A DNA stretch of 64,000 bases from Luidia sarsii (lineage: Eukaryota; Echinodermata; Asteroidea; Paxillosida; Luidiidae), in contig OX465110.1 of assembly GCA_949987565.1 (NCBI GenBank), forward strand, positions 21,099,773 to 21,163,772, in the 5' to 3' direction. Both the position numbers and the translations under genes were made by a program. This document shows positions 37,467-50,700 of this stretch, piece after piece. How positions within the stretch are numbered: position 1 is the first letter of the stretch; every line of letters starts with the position of its first letter. The notes under the pieces were generated by a model that made no database searches, was not told the DNA's origin, and saw only the letters and a program-made list of their open reading frames with translations.

Positions 37467-38586
37467 GAAACACTTAGCTTGTGTGGAGGGTGGTGGACTG
37501 AAAAAGCAGTCAACAAGTTGAAAATGAAAATCAAAGATATAATATTGCCAGAAAGTGTAAGTCCATGGTTTATTGGACCCAGACACTATCCCACAATCGG
37601 GCCTCATTCAGTCCCATGAAATTAATACTAGCAACAGCGCAACCCTTAAAAGCCCACTCACAAACACAAATAAAATGTTTCCCCTTTTGTCAGGGGTGTA
37701 GTCTGAAAAACCACGTTGGCTTACGTGATGCAATGCAAACTTCCTTACAGCTTTGTAACTTAAACTATGAAATCAAAAGTAGGCACCATTCAGGAAAAGT
37801 CTCACAATAGAAACCATGATTGCATATTACAAAATGGTTTCAGTTGTCACCTGCTGCATGGAAGTTTCACAGACAGAAATGACGCAGGAAAGACTCCACA
37901 CAGTTTGGACGTCAACTTAATTTATTTTCCTCATAAAAAAAGATGTGGGAAACAGTTAGCTGTGCATTTCATGGCAAGCTGCAACTAAGTGTAGAGACCT
38001 GATGAGAAACCACAGATGCGCTGAAAGAGTGACATTCAGACATGAGGTAAACAACTATTTTTAACTGCCATTAAAGCAACATATAGAAGGCTGTCTCAGA
38101 CTAAGTGAAATAACCTTTTAAAGAACCATTTTTGGCAGCAAATGCCTGTCTGAAAATGTATTTTTGAAAATGTATTTGATGGATAAAGCCGAAAATTGAA
38201 TGATTTCTATAAATACAATCTGTGAGTGGAGGCAACTAAATGATATACATGATATACAATGCAAAGAATACAACAGGAAATGAAATGAAATCAAACATGT
38301 AACCATTTTTCCTCTGTTTTTTTTTTCTTCCACAATTTGCAGATCAGGGTACAGCAGAGAGTCCCTTAAAAGTTAAAGTAAAAAATGTATTCTTTGACCA
38401 TAACTCTATTTTATACTTCATTTTCTATTAAGTACAAAATAGATTTAAAAGATGAAATGAACCAAGGCTTGGAGAGGAAAGAAAAAACATGTTGGGATCC
38501 TCCATTCTATACCTCAAAGTACTCACATTTTCAGGAATATTTTTTATCTTTCCCTAGAATGCATAAGGCACACACAATTCCTTATC

Positions 38587-38592
38587 TTTATT
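38587..38592 (-). promoter_or_regulatory. UTP4: Candidate polyadenylation signal of UTP4
   Basis: AATAAA on the minus strand (TTTATT on plus), about 80 bases past the UTP4 stop codon. Confidence 0.55.
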
Positions 38593-38673
38593 TATGGTCC
38601 AACTCATACTTTAAAGAAATACATTTTGTTTCCAATAAATGCAAGCATGTGTAGTAGCAGCACCCTGACTCAA

Positions 38674-38793
38674 TCATGTGCCAAATTTCTTCTCTGGTAG
38701 GGTTGAGGGAAGAGTCTCATACACTTCCTCTAGAGGGCGCTCTACAATGACCAGCCAGCCAGGCTCTCCATAGTATCCAGCATGTAGCAGAGG
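38674..38793 (-). CDS. UTP4: UTP4 coding exon 15 (C-terminus)
   Basis: Residues 623-661 and TGA (38674-38676). The acceptor is TTGCAG|CCT, phase 0. The segment GYYGEPGWLVIVERPLEEVY matches the conserved cirhin ending, and the protein closes with PEKKFGT. Confidence 0.96.
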   Translation of the reverse strand, partial: PLLHAGYYGEPGWLVIVERPLEEVYETLPSTLPEKKFGT

Positions 38794-41700
38794 CTGCAAT
38801 CAAACACAACATCAAAAGGTAGGGTCACACTTTTTGCTTAACATGATGCTTATAAATAATGTCACATGAAAACAGACACAAAACTGGTAAAAGATTCAGA
38901 TGAATTCTGTCTCTCCTTTGTGGGAAATCTGTAACAGTGTGTTACAGTAATTTCTTGTGTTAACTATGTGTTCCAACTGTGGATCTGACCATTTTCTGTT
39001 GACAGATTCCTCAGACATTTCAAGATTTCCTCCTTACAATCTATTCCCTTCATTCCTTAATTAATCACCAGTGTAGGAATCCTACTGTTATTACCACCTT
39101 AATAACAATAACAATTTAAGAAACAAACCAACTTTTTAACATTTACTGGAATGAGATTATAACCTTGTAATAAGAAAGTTATTGAAACCAATTGTCGTAA
39201 ATGTGATATAGAATAGTCTTTGCGATGACAGCAGATCATTTTCAACCTGAATTTGAAAAATCCCCTGGAAGGTGAATATCTTGTACCATTAAGCCTTACA
39301 TAAGGTTTGAGTAATAAATATGAAGGTTTTTTTTGTCCTTGTCACTCTGCCTTTGAGAAAGGTCCTGCTAGGATCAAAACGTCAGGCCCACTAAATTTTA
39401 AGATAAACTATGAAGGTTACTGCTTATAATTAAGATGAGGTTTAGTATAGTCACAGTAAAGCCTTGTCACATTAAAAAAGCATGTCAATCCAAAATAAGT
39501 TATTGTTATTATTGTAATGTTTTTTCTGAAAAGATGAAGGGAGATAATATCTGCCTTGCAAGCTCTCAAGTTGATCCATCAATAACATCGGGGGGGGGGG
39601 GGCATTTGAGTCTGTCTGCTCTAAGCTTGGTGTGATAGAACGTTCTTTGCCCGCACCCAATCAATAGTCACACAGGTATGATTGCCCATCTGAAGCCTGG
39701 GCAAATAATAGATTCTCTGAACACTAGCAGACACAGGCTAGTTACCCCACAGTGCAATGTCTTCACCATTGGATTAAAACAAATCAAATAAAACTCGAGG
39801 AAAGCAGAGTAGGATTACTATGAGACTAATGGAAGGTTTGATTGTTGTGGGATATTATCTTAAGATGTTTTCATGGATTGTGGAAGTGATTTCATTGTGA
39901 AAAGTTTGTACATTGATGGATGTTTAATGGTTTTGTCCAAATGTAGTAGCGGTACGCAGTGATCTTTGGTTGTCGTAAGATATTGTTATTCATCAATCTG
40001 ACACAGGCGTGAAAGGCTTGTGGTCTAAATGCTGATGTACATGTACAATATATGCACTTTAATGGGTTTTTACTAATTCACTTGGTTGCCATAGCAATGC
40101 AACCAGGGCTTGCATGAATTTAAGGTCTTAGATACATTTACAATAACTATGATTTTGGTATTGAGGAGAATGTAAATTAATTAGGGTTTGCCCTACTATA
40201 AGTACCACTGCGTGCTTTACCCGATTGCCTGCTTAAAAAATAATTCCGCCCGAGCTGCCTGACTTGTTTTCAGTAGGCAATCAGACATTTGGCTCAAAAG
40301 TAAGTGGAAATCCATGGTTGTGATTTCTATCAACAAAACTTGAAGGGAAAAACCAAAACAAAATGATGCCTTTGCATTTTGCAAAGTAAAGTGGTTTTCC
40401 ACTGGGTCCTGTAAACAACTCTTTCTAGCCGGATCTTTTCCCTGTTTAGTGAATGGTTTAGCTGTGCAGTTGACTATGAGGGTAATGTACTTTACAGTGG
40501 TTGATTGATTGGTGGTGGTTGTTGCATCTAGGGTAATGGCAGACAAAGCAAGCACCAACATCAGTGCAGGAAATGTTTTTTCCCTTCTTTTCAAATCATT
40601 CTAATCACCTTAGGGAAATGTTTTCTTTTTGATTCAGTGGGAAGGCAGAACATTTTAGCAAAACTTTTCCCAACAAAAGCCATTTTGCCTCCGGCATTTG
40701 AATCCAGCCAATGGACTCATCAAGCAAAAGGCAACATTGTTCATGTTGGGATGCTTTCAGACGGGCTCAGTGAGGTTGAATCCAGCACAAAGCATTTGGT
40801 CCTATGTCTGCAAGTCTCTAACATGATGGATCAGCAGTTGTTAGGAACTATTTCTGGTCAGGGAGCTTGGCCTGCAGCCAAATGGAAATTGAAAAAGGGT
40901 GTCGCTTCAACCATAGGAAATTCCGTGTCTTACATTTTTGTTTAATTCACTTGTAAGGAATCGCACAAAAAGTCTATTCGGTGGGACAATAATGTTATAT
41001 AAGATATTCCTTCATTATTGTACTGTATGTCAAAAGCAATTTATAAATAGCATCAGCAATCATGGGAACCATGACAACTGTGGGATCACAACATTACTGT
41101 TGTCAGGGAGAGATTTATGACTAATTTTGGCTGCGCTATTAGAGCATGCAAGAAAACATACATAAAACAGCAGTAGGGTATGTGATATTCAACTGTGTGT
41201 CTGCAACTTTGATATTGCAGCCACTTCAGGTGACTATAAATTCCAGGCGTTTGTGGCAATTTTTGAACAGTAAAATTTTGCTTTGAATTGGTTTTAGTCC
41301 TTTAAAAAATGCTTGTAAGTCTGCGGCAAAACCTCATTTTTCACAGAACATAAATGGATCTGAGACTGGTGAGCATAGTGCTCAATTATAACAAAATCTG
41401 AAAAAAGGTCACCTTTCATCTCCAGTAGCATTGAATCTTTTAGAAGGCCATTTCTTAGCTAAGCTATCATGTTTCAACAGACTTTTACTTTATGACTACA
41501 AAACTTTGGGAGCAATACCTTGTACTTTTGGCAGATACTGAATCCATGTTGTTTGGACTCTTCAGATGAAGGACTTCCCAATCCATGGTTGAACAGCTTT
41601 TCAAACTTTGATGGCAAAGGCTAAAATCAAAAACACAGGATCCAAATAGACTTCCATTAAAAAGATTGTACTTATGAAACAAAAAGATGCAATTTCCAGT

Positions 41701-44700
41701 TCAGATATAATGCATTTGAGTCTCAGCGAAGCACCATCTGAAAAACAGATCCCTACTTAAGCTTGAATCCTAACAAAAAACCAAACACACTGTACTTCTA
41801 AAGAAAAGTATACGTAGGAGAAATGTAGGGACTATATTTCAGGGGATTGAACATAATGCGAGTTGGTCGTTATGCTTAGGGAAGAATTTTATGGGCCTTT
41901 AGTCTAGACTAATATCTTTTGACGCCTTGCAGGAAATGTCCCCCTGTAAAAGTAATTGTGCACAGTGGCCGGACTGTATGCTAAAAAGGTTCATAAGTCT
42001 ACTCTAAACAGTAGATCACTAGTTCAAAGGAAAGACAAAGGATGTGGGCAGGTTTAATTTGAATATTGTCATGAGACTTGGTGGGAGTTGAATGTCATAG
42101 TAATTCTGTGCTTCTGTTTGGACGCCATTTAGCCAAGCCGTAGCTTTTTATGGGGTCTTTTGTGAATGCGGCACTCTTTCATGTTGTACCATCAGAGCTC
42201 AACCAATGTCTGTAATGGGGAAGGGTAAGCTTTCCTTGTTTAATGACAAGGAAAGCACAGACATTCTGCACACAGTTCTGTGAGTTTGAAACAAGGCCCT
42301 GGTTTGAAAGCTAACGTGATTCCCCTTGGCTTGTATCTGCAGCCTCTAATCCAACCTTGGCTTGCATCTGCAGCCTCTAAGTCAGTAGCATCATCAAGGC
42401 TCTCCCTACCATAACCCTATTGCACATGCTTCAAGCACCGGTAAGTTAGTGTTTTTCAATCTTCCGATATGTTGATTTACTTTTTGCCTGTCGGTGATTT
42501 ATCACAGCTCTCCATCTTTCCCCTATTCAACGACTATCGTCCACTGCCGTGAATTGTGAGACAAGAGGGATTCACAGCATTCAATAGGTCAAGCCTTGCC
42601 TGTTAATTTCAAAGTTATCGATCGTGGCTGACAAACATGAGAGCCCTAACTTTCCAGTGACTAGTACTTCAGTGTCAGGGACAGTATTGCTGTCTATCAA
42701 GTACTGCGTTAAGCACCACCTCTCTTCCCATTAAATACCCTCATCAATATTTAACGTCCAAAAAGAAAACAAGAAAAACATTCAATAAAACATTAATACA
42801 ATTCATAAGGGGAGAGAAAGCTGCATATGCCTTATGTTGTTTTTCATATGTGACATGATACACCTGGTTGTCAAAATAATGAACATAGCAGACATGGATG
42901 TTTGGATTTGCCTGGGGGAGAAGACCATTCCTTCTTGGGCAGGAACATAAGGGTGGCTTAGAAGTGTGTGATTGTGCTTTCTTCTCAAATCTAGGAAAAT
43001 ATCCACAAGCTTTATCAAGGAATAAAGGACTAACACAGACTAACAATATTCCAACCCTGTTGGATCAAATTACTGCATGTTACAAATTAAGAAACAATAC
43101 TTATGAAAATGAAATCAAGCTGGTGTAAAGAACAGCTTGAATACACTACCTAGATGTCAGTAACCTCTTCATAAAATCACACCAATGTGGGTAGTGCCGC
43201 CAAAAACATAAACAGAAATGTGATATGGCTCTGATCACATTTTGGAAATTAAAATGGTTGTAGCATGCTTGGAAACTGGCAGTACTGTATCTCCCATCAC
43301 TTCACAGCCCTCATGAAGAAGCTTAAGATAACTAGGATTTATCAAGTTGTCTTATTCATTGCTATCCCCGAGGAAATTAATGACTCTTAATTCACTAATG
43401 GAACATAGAATACAACGCCTACTATTAAGTATTCAGAAGAAAAGTGAAATTGATTCCATGTTTGGATGCAACTCCAATTTCCTAAAATGGGACAGACAGG
43501 AAGCTATTCCTTCAAATTGTTCATGCCTCCTCATTGTTTGATAATCTTGTTAAATTTTAAAAATAAAAAACCAAAGTTACACAAGGGAGATTTTCATGTG
43601 GTTTAGGGTTAGGGTTAGCATGAATATGTTTGGTTGTGCTGTATTTTGTAAATATTGTGATATTTAAGTCTGTAATCCAGATACTGTAATCCAGATATAT
43701 TGTTTTTCCTAAAGTGATTTGTACATCACGTCTACACTTCCTAATGATCCTTTCAGTCACTCAGTCTGCACATTACCTTGGCATCTAAGATTCATTGAGT
43801 ATGTTGTAGGTGGGTGGGGGTTATATGCAGTCAGCCTGAACTCTTTGATGGGAATAATCCCACTGATATCACTATGTCCTGCCTATCCCATTACGACATC
43901 CACATATGGATTTGTGTCTCCATGCTGACAGTCAGAAGCTAGTATTGACTGGTAACCTGCGACTCACTAAGCCAAAGTAGAACATACCTTCAGGCAGTCT
44001 CCAGCAAAATTATGTCAAGTTTTATGGTTTTCATCATTTTATGAATGAGATGCACCCTAAGGGTTTTATCAGTCTGGACAGATTTCATCACATGTACAAA
44101 AGATTCTGAATGATGTCAGCAGACTGTGGAGTATGGAATAAGTAGGAGGTCTCCTTCAATTGGTTTTGGGTGCAAGTCATATCAGGCTTTTGTGGAATAT
44201 TAAATGTTAACTTAAAATCCATAAAAGAGGATCACATAAATAAAAATACATTGTTCTCACTTTATTGTCCGAAGTTGAGCTTGTAATTTGATACATAAGA
44301 GCATTTCTATTTGAAAATCTACTTCTTATTACAGTGTGCCATACCTTTTGTTTATTGATGATGTAGAAGGCTTGTGAATCTTGCAACAGCATACAATGTT
44401 TGTCAGCTGGGTCAAAGGTGAGAGTGGTGATGATTGCTCTGGGGCTCAACCATGATTCATGGTGCTCTTTCTTATGAAGCTGTTTGGTCCAGGCACTGAA
44501 ACCCTTCCGGATGAAGTCAAACTCAGCCATCTATAGACAGAGACAAACCTCTATAAGAATCTCTCCTGAAATGCAACAGGAGTTCAACAATGGCCGACAG
44601 CACATTCAACGTTTCCCTATGTGTGGCCTTCATGTTTTGTCAATCAGTGTACCTTTTAAAAATTTAGTTGGCCCGACATTTCGATACTAGCGGAACCTAG

Positions 44701-47700
44701 CAGTAGAGTGACACTCTTTGAGAAAGGTCCCGCTAGGATCAAAACGTCAGGCCCACTAAATTTTGAGATTTGCATTTTGGTAATTTTAGTCAGTAAGCAG
44801 TTTGCAACAATTTTGTATATCACTTTAAGCGTACCTTTTACCTTTAATGCCCCTTTTTTTCTGGGGAATGCTATAGCCAAGTTGCTTGAGGCTCAATGCT
44901 TAAATAAGGAAAACTTGACAACTATTTATAATGTTTAACCAACTTTCTGCAAGGTTAAAATAGAATACCCAAATAATTCATTTTGGTAATGTAATTTTCT
45001 CTGGTGCAACAGAGTGGAATTGATTCAATTTTTTAGGCATTTTCTTCCACCACTTGGAGTTGTCAAGAGCTTGACAACTCCGAACTCATGATTTTTTCCT
45101 GAGGTGTGAAGCCGAGGCAATCTAGGAGGTGTGCTTATGCAGGTGTAGGAGATAGTGCATGCTTGTGACAGGTAGAGTACAGCTGAAATACAGCCAGTAC
45201 TATGCTGTGTCAACAAGCTGCGATAAATCTGCCAGATCCATTGGAACCCTGGCTCTTTCTTAAAATACAAGCGTGGAAGGAACATTCATTAAATCCATTT
45301 CCCTTCTGAAAAGCTACAAAGAGATTCAATTAGTCTTCTTGAACAAACTGAACTGTAACTGATGCTTTGCCATCTGATACCAGAATGTGACTCGGTCAAA
45401 GTTTAACCGTCGAATCCCACCCTGAGTGGTGTGATGGAGTGATTTTCACAAACTTCGTAGATCAAGAGAGAAAATCACACAAAGCACAGTCTGTAACATG
45501 CTGGCACATTGCCCAAAAAACCCTGCGAGGTCAAAGGTAAGGGGTCGGGGATTACTGTTGAAATGTATATTTAGCCAAGGGTGAAAGCAGGGTATGTTTT
45601 CCTAGATGGCAATCAATTTCTTGGTTAGCTTTGCAGAAAGGTTTGACTGTTGGGTGAAAATAGTGTCTTAGGAAGGTGTTGAAATCATTCTTACGGTACG
45701 ATCTGTGTAGACAATGCACAACAGCTGCGTGTGAGGACTAATGCCAAGGGCGCTGGCTGGATGCTTGTATCTAGGCAGCCTGCACTGCAACTGTACACCC
45801 AATGGACAATGTCAAAGGAAACAAAAGATAACAGAGTTATAAAAACATTGGTATTGAGTACCTATGGAGGGATTCCACATATTTCCTCCAATCCAATACA
45901 AGTACAAATCCCCCTTTTCCAACATAAATGTCTGTTATTGTGTGCAGGCCTACATTCTTTCAATAAATATCACACCAACATTGATGCCAGGGTTTTGAAT
46001 GTGACCGTTACTGCCGTGTTCATTTTTTGTTTGTTTTCCAAAGTGTCTGACACTCCACATATTGCAGTGAGTGGCACACATGATTGATGTGCCAAATTGT
46101 CAGCGACATGTAGCAACCAAAGATACACTATGTGATTGCTGTTTCCCCTTAGTTGTTTGGTGAGTAAACATGCTCTTAGAGCCAAACACCATACCTGTTT
46201 GGCTTTCAAATTATAGACCAGGATACTGCCTGTGATGTCTGATACTGCTGCATAGATACCACTCTCACTAGCAACCAGGTGATTGATAGAATCTGCCATA
46301 GGTGGGAAGGTATGCTGCAATGTTGGCTGAATACTATCCACATGAACAACCTGTTAGAAACAGTCCAGAAACAAAGGTGATGAAGGATTGATCTGTGAAA
46401 CATGGGAGTAGAAAAAGGTAGAACAGAAATTGACTTGGAAAGTAGGATATAGACATGGAGGAATGGGGGTATACCAAATATCAGTACAGTAGATACATGT
46501 TCTTGCACATGTACCTGAACTGATCCAGTAATGGATGCCAGTATGAGTTGCTCCGTGTTTTTGGTAAATGTCATCAACTGCGCCGGTTGTAATCCTGTTG
46601 GTAAAGCAGGAACCTGAGAATAGAAAGACAAAGATGGTGGGACAAGAAGAACAATTTTGAGAAGACAAGGCTTAAAAGTCTTTGTAAAGGCAAACCTAGA
46701 CTCTATTAGTACCGGTACCAACACCATGCATAGTCTTAAGTATTCTTTAAAAGGCTAAAGGCTTTATACTGAACATGGAACTCATGGAACCTGTAGAGTA
46801 ATGATGCATTATAAATACTCTTTTAAAGGAAGGGAAAGCAATGGATAAAACAGCTTTAGCAATTTCTCAAAATGTTCTAGAACAATTTTCATCACTGGGG
46901 TGCCAGTTGCCAAGAATATAACCTCGTACTATTCTAGATTTATTCCACAATTTGGCATGGGTGTTGAGGAGTGGGGTTAGGGTACTCTTTACCTTGGATA
47001 GCGACAATGGGAAGTGAGTCAAGTGAAACATGCGGACTCGAGTCACGTCTGAGTAGGCCAGCCATCTGCCCAATGCACTAATGGCACTGCAGGTGATATG
47101 CTCTGTTCCCTGTGGTTGAGTTAACAAACAGAAAGTAGACAAAATTAGCCATCTGGAAAGCGCAGATACCGTCTCCCTGTAGTCCAACCATTCTGCTCCA
47201 TAAAGTCTGTGCCTGAGAGGAGTTCAAATACAAAACAGATTTAAAGCTTAGCATGGTGATGATACAAATCAATTTGCCAATCAGACCTCTCAGTGTGTAA
47301 TGTGCAATTCTTACAACCCCACTGTACAGTAAGATTGTCTTAACATGATATCAGGCTTGGTGAATAGCACGTTGGTCATTGAACAAGCCTACCAGATTGA
47401 AACAAGAGGAGATGCTGCAGGGATTATGTCAGCTTAGGAAATGGCCTGGAGACTTCTGACTGCTTCTAGACCAATTTGCTCGGCTGAGCTATAAATCCAA
47501 GCTCTGATGGCAACCACACGACACACCAACAGACGGTAGGCAGGAAATAAAGGCAAAGTCTTCCAGGGAAATCATCAACATTCATAAATCTACAATGAGG
47601 AATAACCACTCAGAACTTGATTGATATTGCGATGTGCTAGTTGTATCTCTAGAGGGTTTCCATCTTTTCTGAAAATGATTTGAACATTATCAAGATACCA

Positions 47701-50700
47701 ACAGATTTTGTTTTCCCAAAAGAGTGTCTCGTGGCTGGTATATCTATATTGCACATAAGTGAGCTACTGTAAATATTTGTTGAAGGAAAGGACTTGGATC
47801 ATAGAATTCTGTAAGGATCATTTATCTGAACTTCTCTTTCTCAAACAGTGCATTTTACACTACTCCAACCATTATCAAGGGAAATGAAAATGGTGAGATT
47901 TGGGATGTGTCCAATATATGGAAATGGATATAATGGGGATAGTTTGACACCATGCACATAACATGAGCTTAATGTTCCTGGTAGTGTGCTCTGCCTGTCA
48001 TCAAGAGACTGAAATGTGTTTTTGTACATGTTACAAAAACACAATATTACGTATTCAATATGTATGCTCCACATGAGATTTGATTCATTGAGCGAATGGC
48101 CAGGTGGTCCGAATACATCGATTGATATAAACGTACTTTCAACTCTTTTCTTAAAAATGTTTTCCAAATGTTCTTGTGTGTTCTATCCATAATGTTATGA
48201 CAAATGAGTCATTACACTTTGATGTCACTATGCGCCCGTTTCAGAACAAAGAACTATCGGTTCATTGGGGAGGTTTCTTTGTGTGCCTGAGTGACTTCAT
48301 CTCAAGGTTCTACTCTCTTCTCATGCTTGAAATGGTCTGATGAATTTGACAGTTTATGGGAGGCTGCTAGAGAAAGCAGCAAGGATAGCCTTACGGTTCA
48401 ACAACCTTGTAAGGACCCATTTCACGTCTGGTTGTACCGTCTCAATCATCACAACTCATCAGCGACCGTGCACGAAGTGCAACCTACCACGCAACCAGAT
48501 CGAAAGTGGAGGGGGGGGGGGGTGGGGTGTTGCATGGGAGGGGGGGGTATGAGGGGAAATTGAAATCCATCCAAGTTCGTTCAACTGTGCCCAGCTACAG
48601 GGCGATGTGGAGCCAGACAAGGAAGGTGGCGGTGTCTTGGAGTTTGAATAGCCCAACTGCCTGAAGGAGTTTGTATCTGGACAGGATCAAGGGGGGGGGG
48701 GGACTGAGGGTCATGTTACAAGGCTTAGCAACTGTACACTACTCACAACATGATTAGTCATGTTGGTATGTCGAGAGAGGAAAATGGAGACCCAGGAATC
48801 GATGTGGGATAAAAAAAAATATTAAAATGCCCCCAGGAGGGAGAGAGGGAGGGGGAAAGGAGGGAGGTGGGGAGGACGGGGAACATAGCACTTGTAATAA
48901 CCCACTTGCTTCGTCTCTGGTAACTTGGGATTCAATCTGCTCTCTTAAATGTCGAGGAGGGAAGAGAAATTTAAATGAGATATTCTTATCCCTGTTTCTG
49001 TCTGTCCTCCCTCAAGCTCCAATCTCATATCTCACTGAATTCATCAATTAGCAGGCACTCGAAGCATCACAGATGGATATTAATTGCAATTCATTCATTA
49101 GGATCCAATTTCAGTTTGAATTGGATCAAGAAATGTCCCATTCATCAGGATTCATGAAGCATGGATCAAACAAATCAGAATTTTTTGGGTGACACATTAA
49201 CTTAATGCTTGTGATAATAGACTTGGACATCTGATTGCTTGTGGCCAAAAAAAGCCACACGACTGCAAATTATGCAAATGCAGGAAATTGATCAATAATT
49301 ATTATTTGTACAGAACATCAAAGAAACCTCTTACCAAGTTACCAACTCTGAAATTCCTAAAATAAACGCTGAAAAGAAAAATATCATTAAAGGAAAAATG
49401 TTTCTAAAACATCCTTTTAATTAGCAATGCCTCAGTGGACTATACCGTATATATCTCCGTCCCTCCAGTCAGGAAGGGTTAGGAAGATATAATTACCGTC
49501 TTGTTGGGGAACATTTACTTTTGTTTTGTAGAGGCAGTTGATAGACTTGCACACTCACCAGCCAACAGCAAACCAGCTTGACTAATATCGCCCGCCAAAA
49601 ATAAATCATTCCACTTTACCTTGCAGGGGTTGAAGGACCTATTCAATATTACGTAGGAAATGGCTCAAGGCAATGGATTACACAGCCAAAAAAATGGTTT
49701 CTCATTTTGAGATCGATAAGAATTTATATTTGCTAATTTGTTTACTTATTCAAACTTCAGTTTCATTTTCTGAAATTGTTTCAGAAGGATAAACATGTTT
49801 ATGAACCCTGTTGATTTTCGAATGGCAACCATTTCTATGCCACCAGAAAAATGTTTACACTGCTTTGTCATATTTTCCACCTTGAAGTGAAACATTCTAT
49901 TGCTGTGAAATGCAAATGAGTTTTCTTCTGACTTGTTTCTGATTTTCTGTTTTGATTGTATCAATCGTTGTTGCATGAATGAAGACAAAAGCCACTGCAT
50001 GGTTTGGTCCTGCCTGGCTGTGTTAGCATCATCTTTTAGTATTAGGCCCAGAAAACAATATTATTTCTAAGCTGGGCCTATACAATGTCAGTAAATCCCA
50101 CTGAACCCTTGGCAGTGTTGTTATAAGACTGATTAATTTCAATGGCTACGTCCACGCCTTAGAGGCAATGCAGTCCACATGCAAGACCCACAAATGTACG
50201 GCACAACTAATGGATTCAGCGTCCGTTCTAAAACTATTCTAACATTGGCTTTCAGATTTTTTCAAAGGAACAGAAAGCTGTTTATTGAGGCTGTGAATGT
50301 GTGGGGATGTCCCCTTGAAAGTGCAAGGAGTAACTGGCCACCTCAACCATCCAAAGTTGACATTGCAACAAACCAGAAAATGAAAATGAAAAAGAGAAGG
50401 AATAAGAAATGCAAGTGATAAGTTGCAGCCATAGAAACACCCACGACTTGAGAGCCTCACTGCATTCATGTGCCTTCTTAGCATCAATCTCAACTGAAGT
50501 GTCTCTTGTCACAAAGACACAAAGGGTGAGACTCTAGGACCCTACCCACCACCGTAAAGTGGTGCTACTGCCTAAGGGACACAGGAACTACAGATAGCCA
50601 GATGCTTAAGGAATTGCATGCTTGTCTCTTCACAGCAGATATTTTTAACACTAAGACAACAAACATCCAGTGTGTCTTCAGGATTAATGGAGCGCCGAAT

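Larger units (their letters stand above)
24221..38586. other. Intergenic region between convergent genes
   Basis: No exon is recognised. It holds A/T-rich low-complexity DNA (27160-27290 and 27540-27620), a TATA box with homeodomain-type sites near 28.85 kb, the split 27-bp minisatellite, a 13-bp tandem repeat, and fold-back fragments. The plus-strand gene ends near 24.2 kb and the minus-strand UTP4 gene ends near 38.6 kb, so the two genes converge here. Confidence 0.7.

Noticed and set aside
40217..40594. Minus-strand frame starting with a signal-peptide-like stretch inside a UTP4 intron
   Set aside because: The first codon is TTG; the first ATG leaves only a short hydrophobic start, and nothing downstream resembles a known secreted family. 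Kept only as a low-priority possibility.
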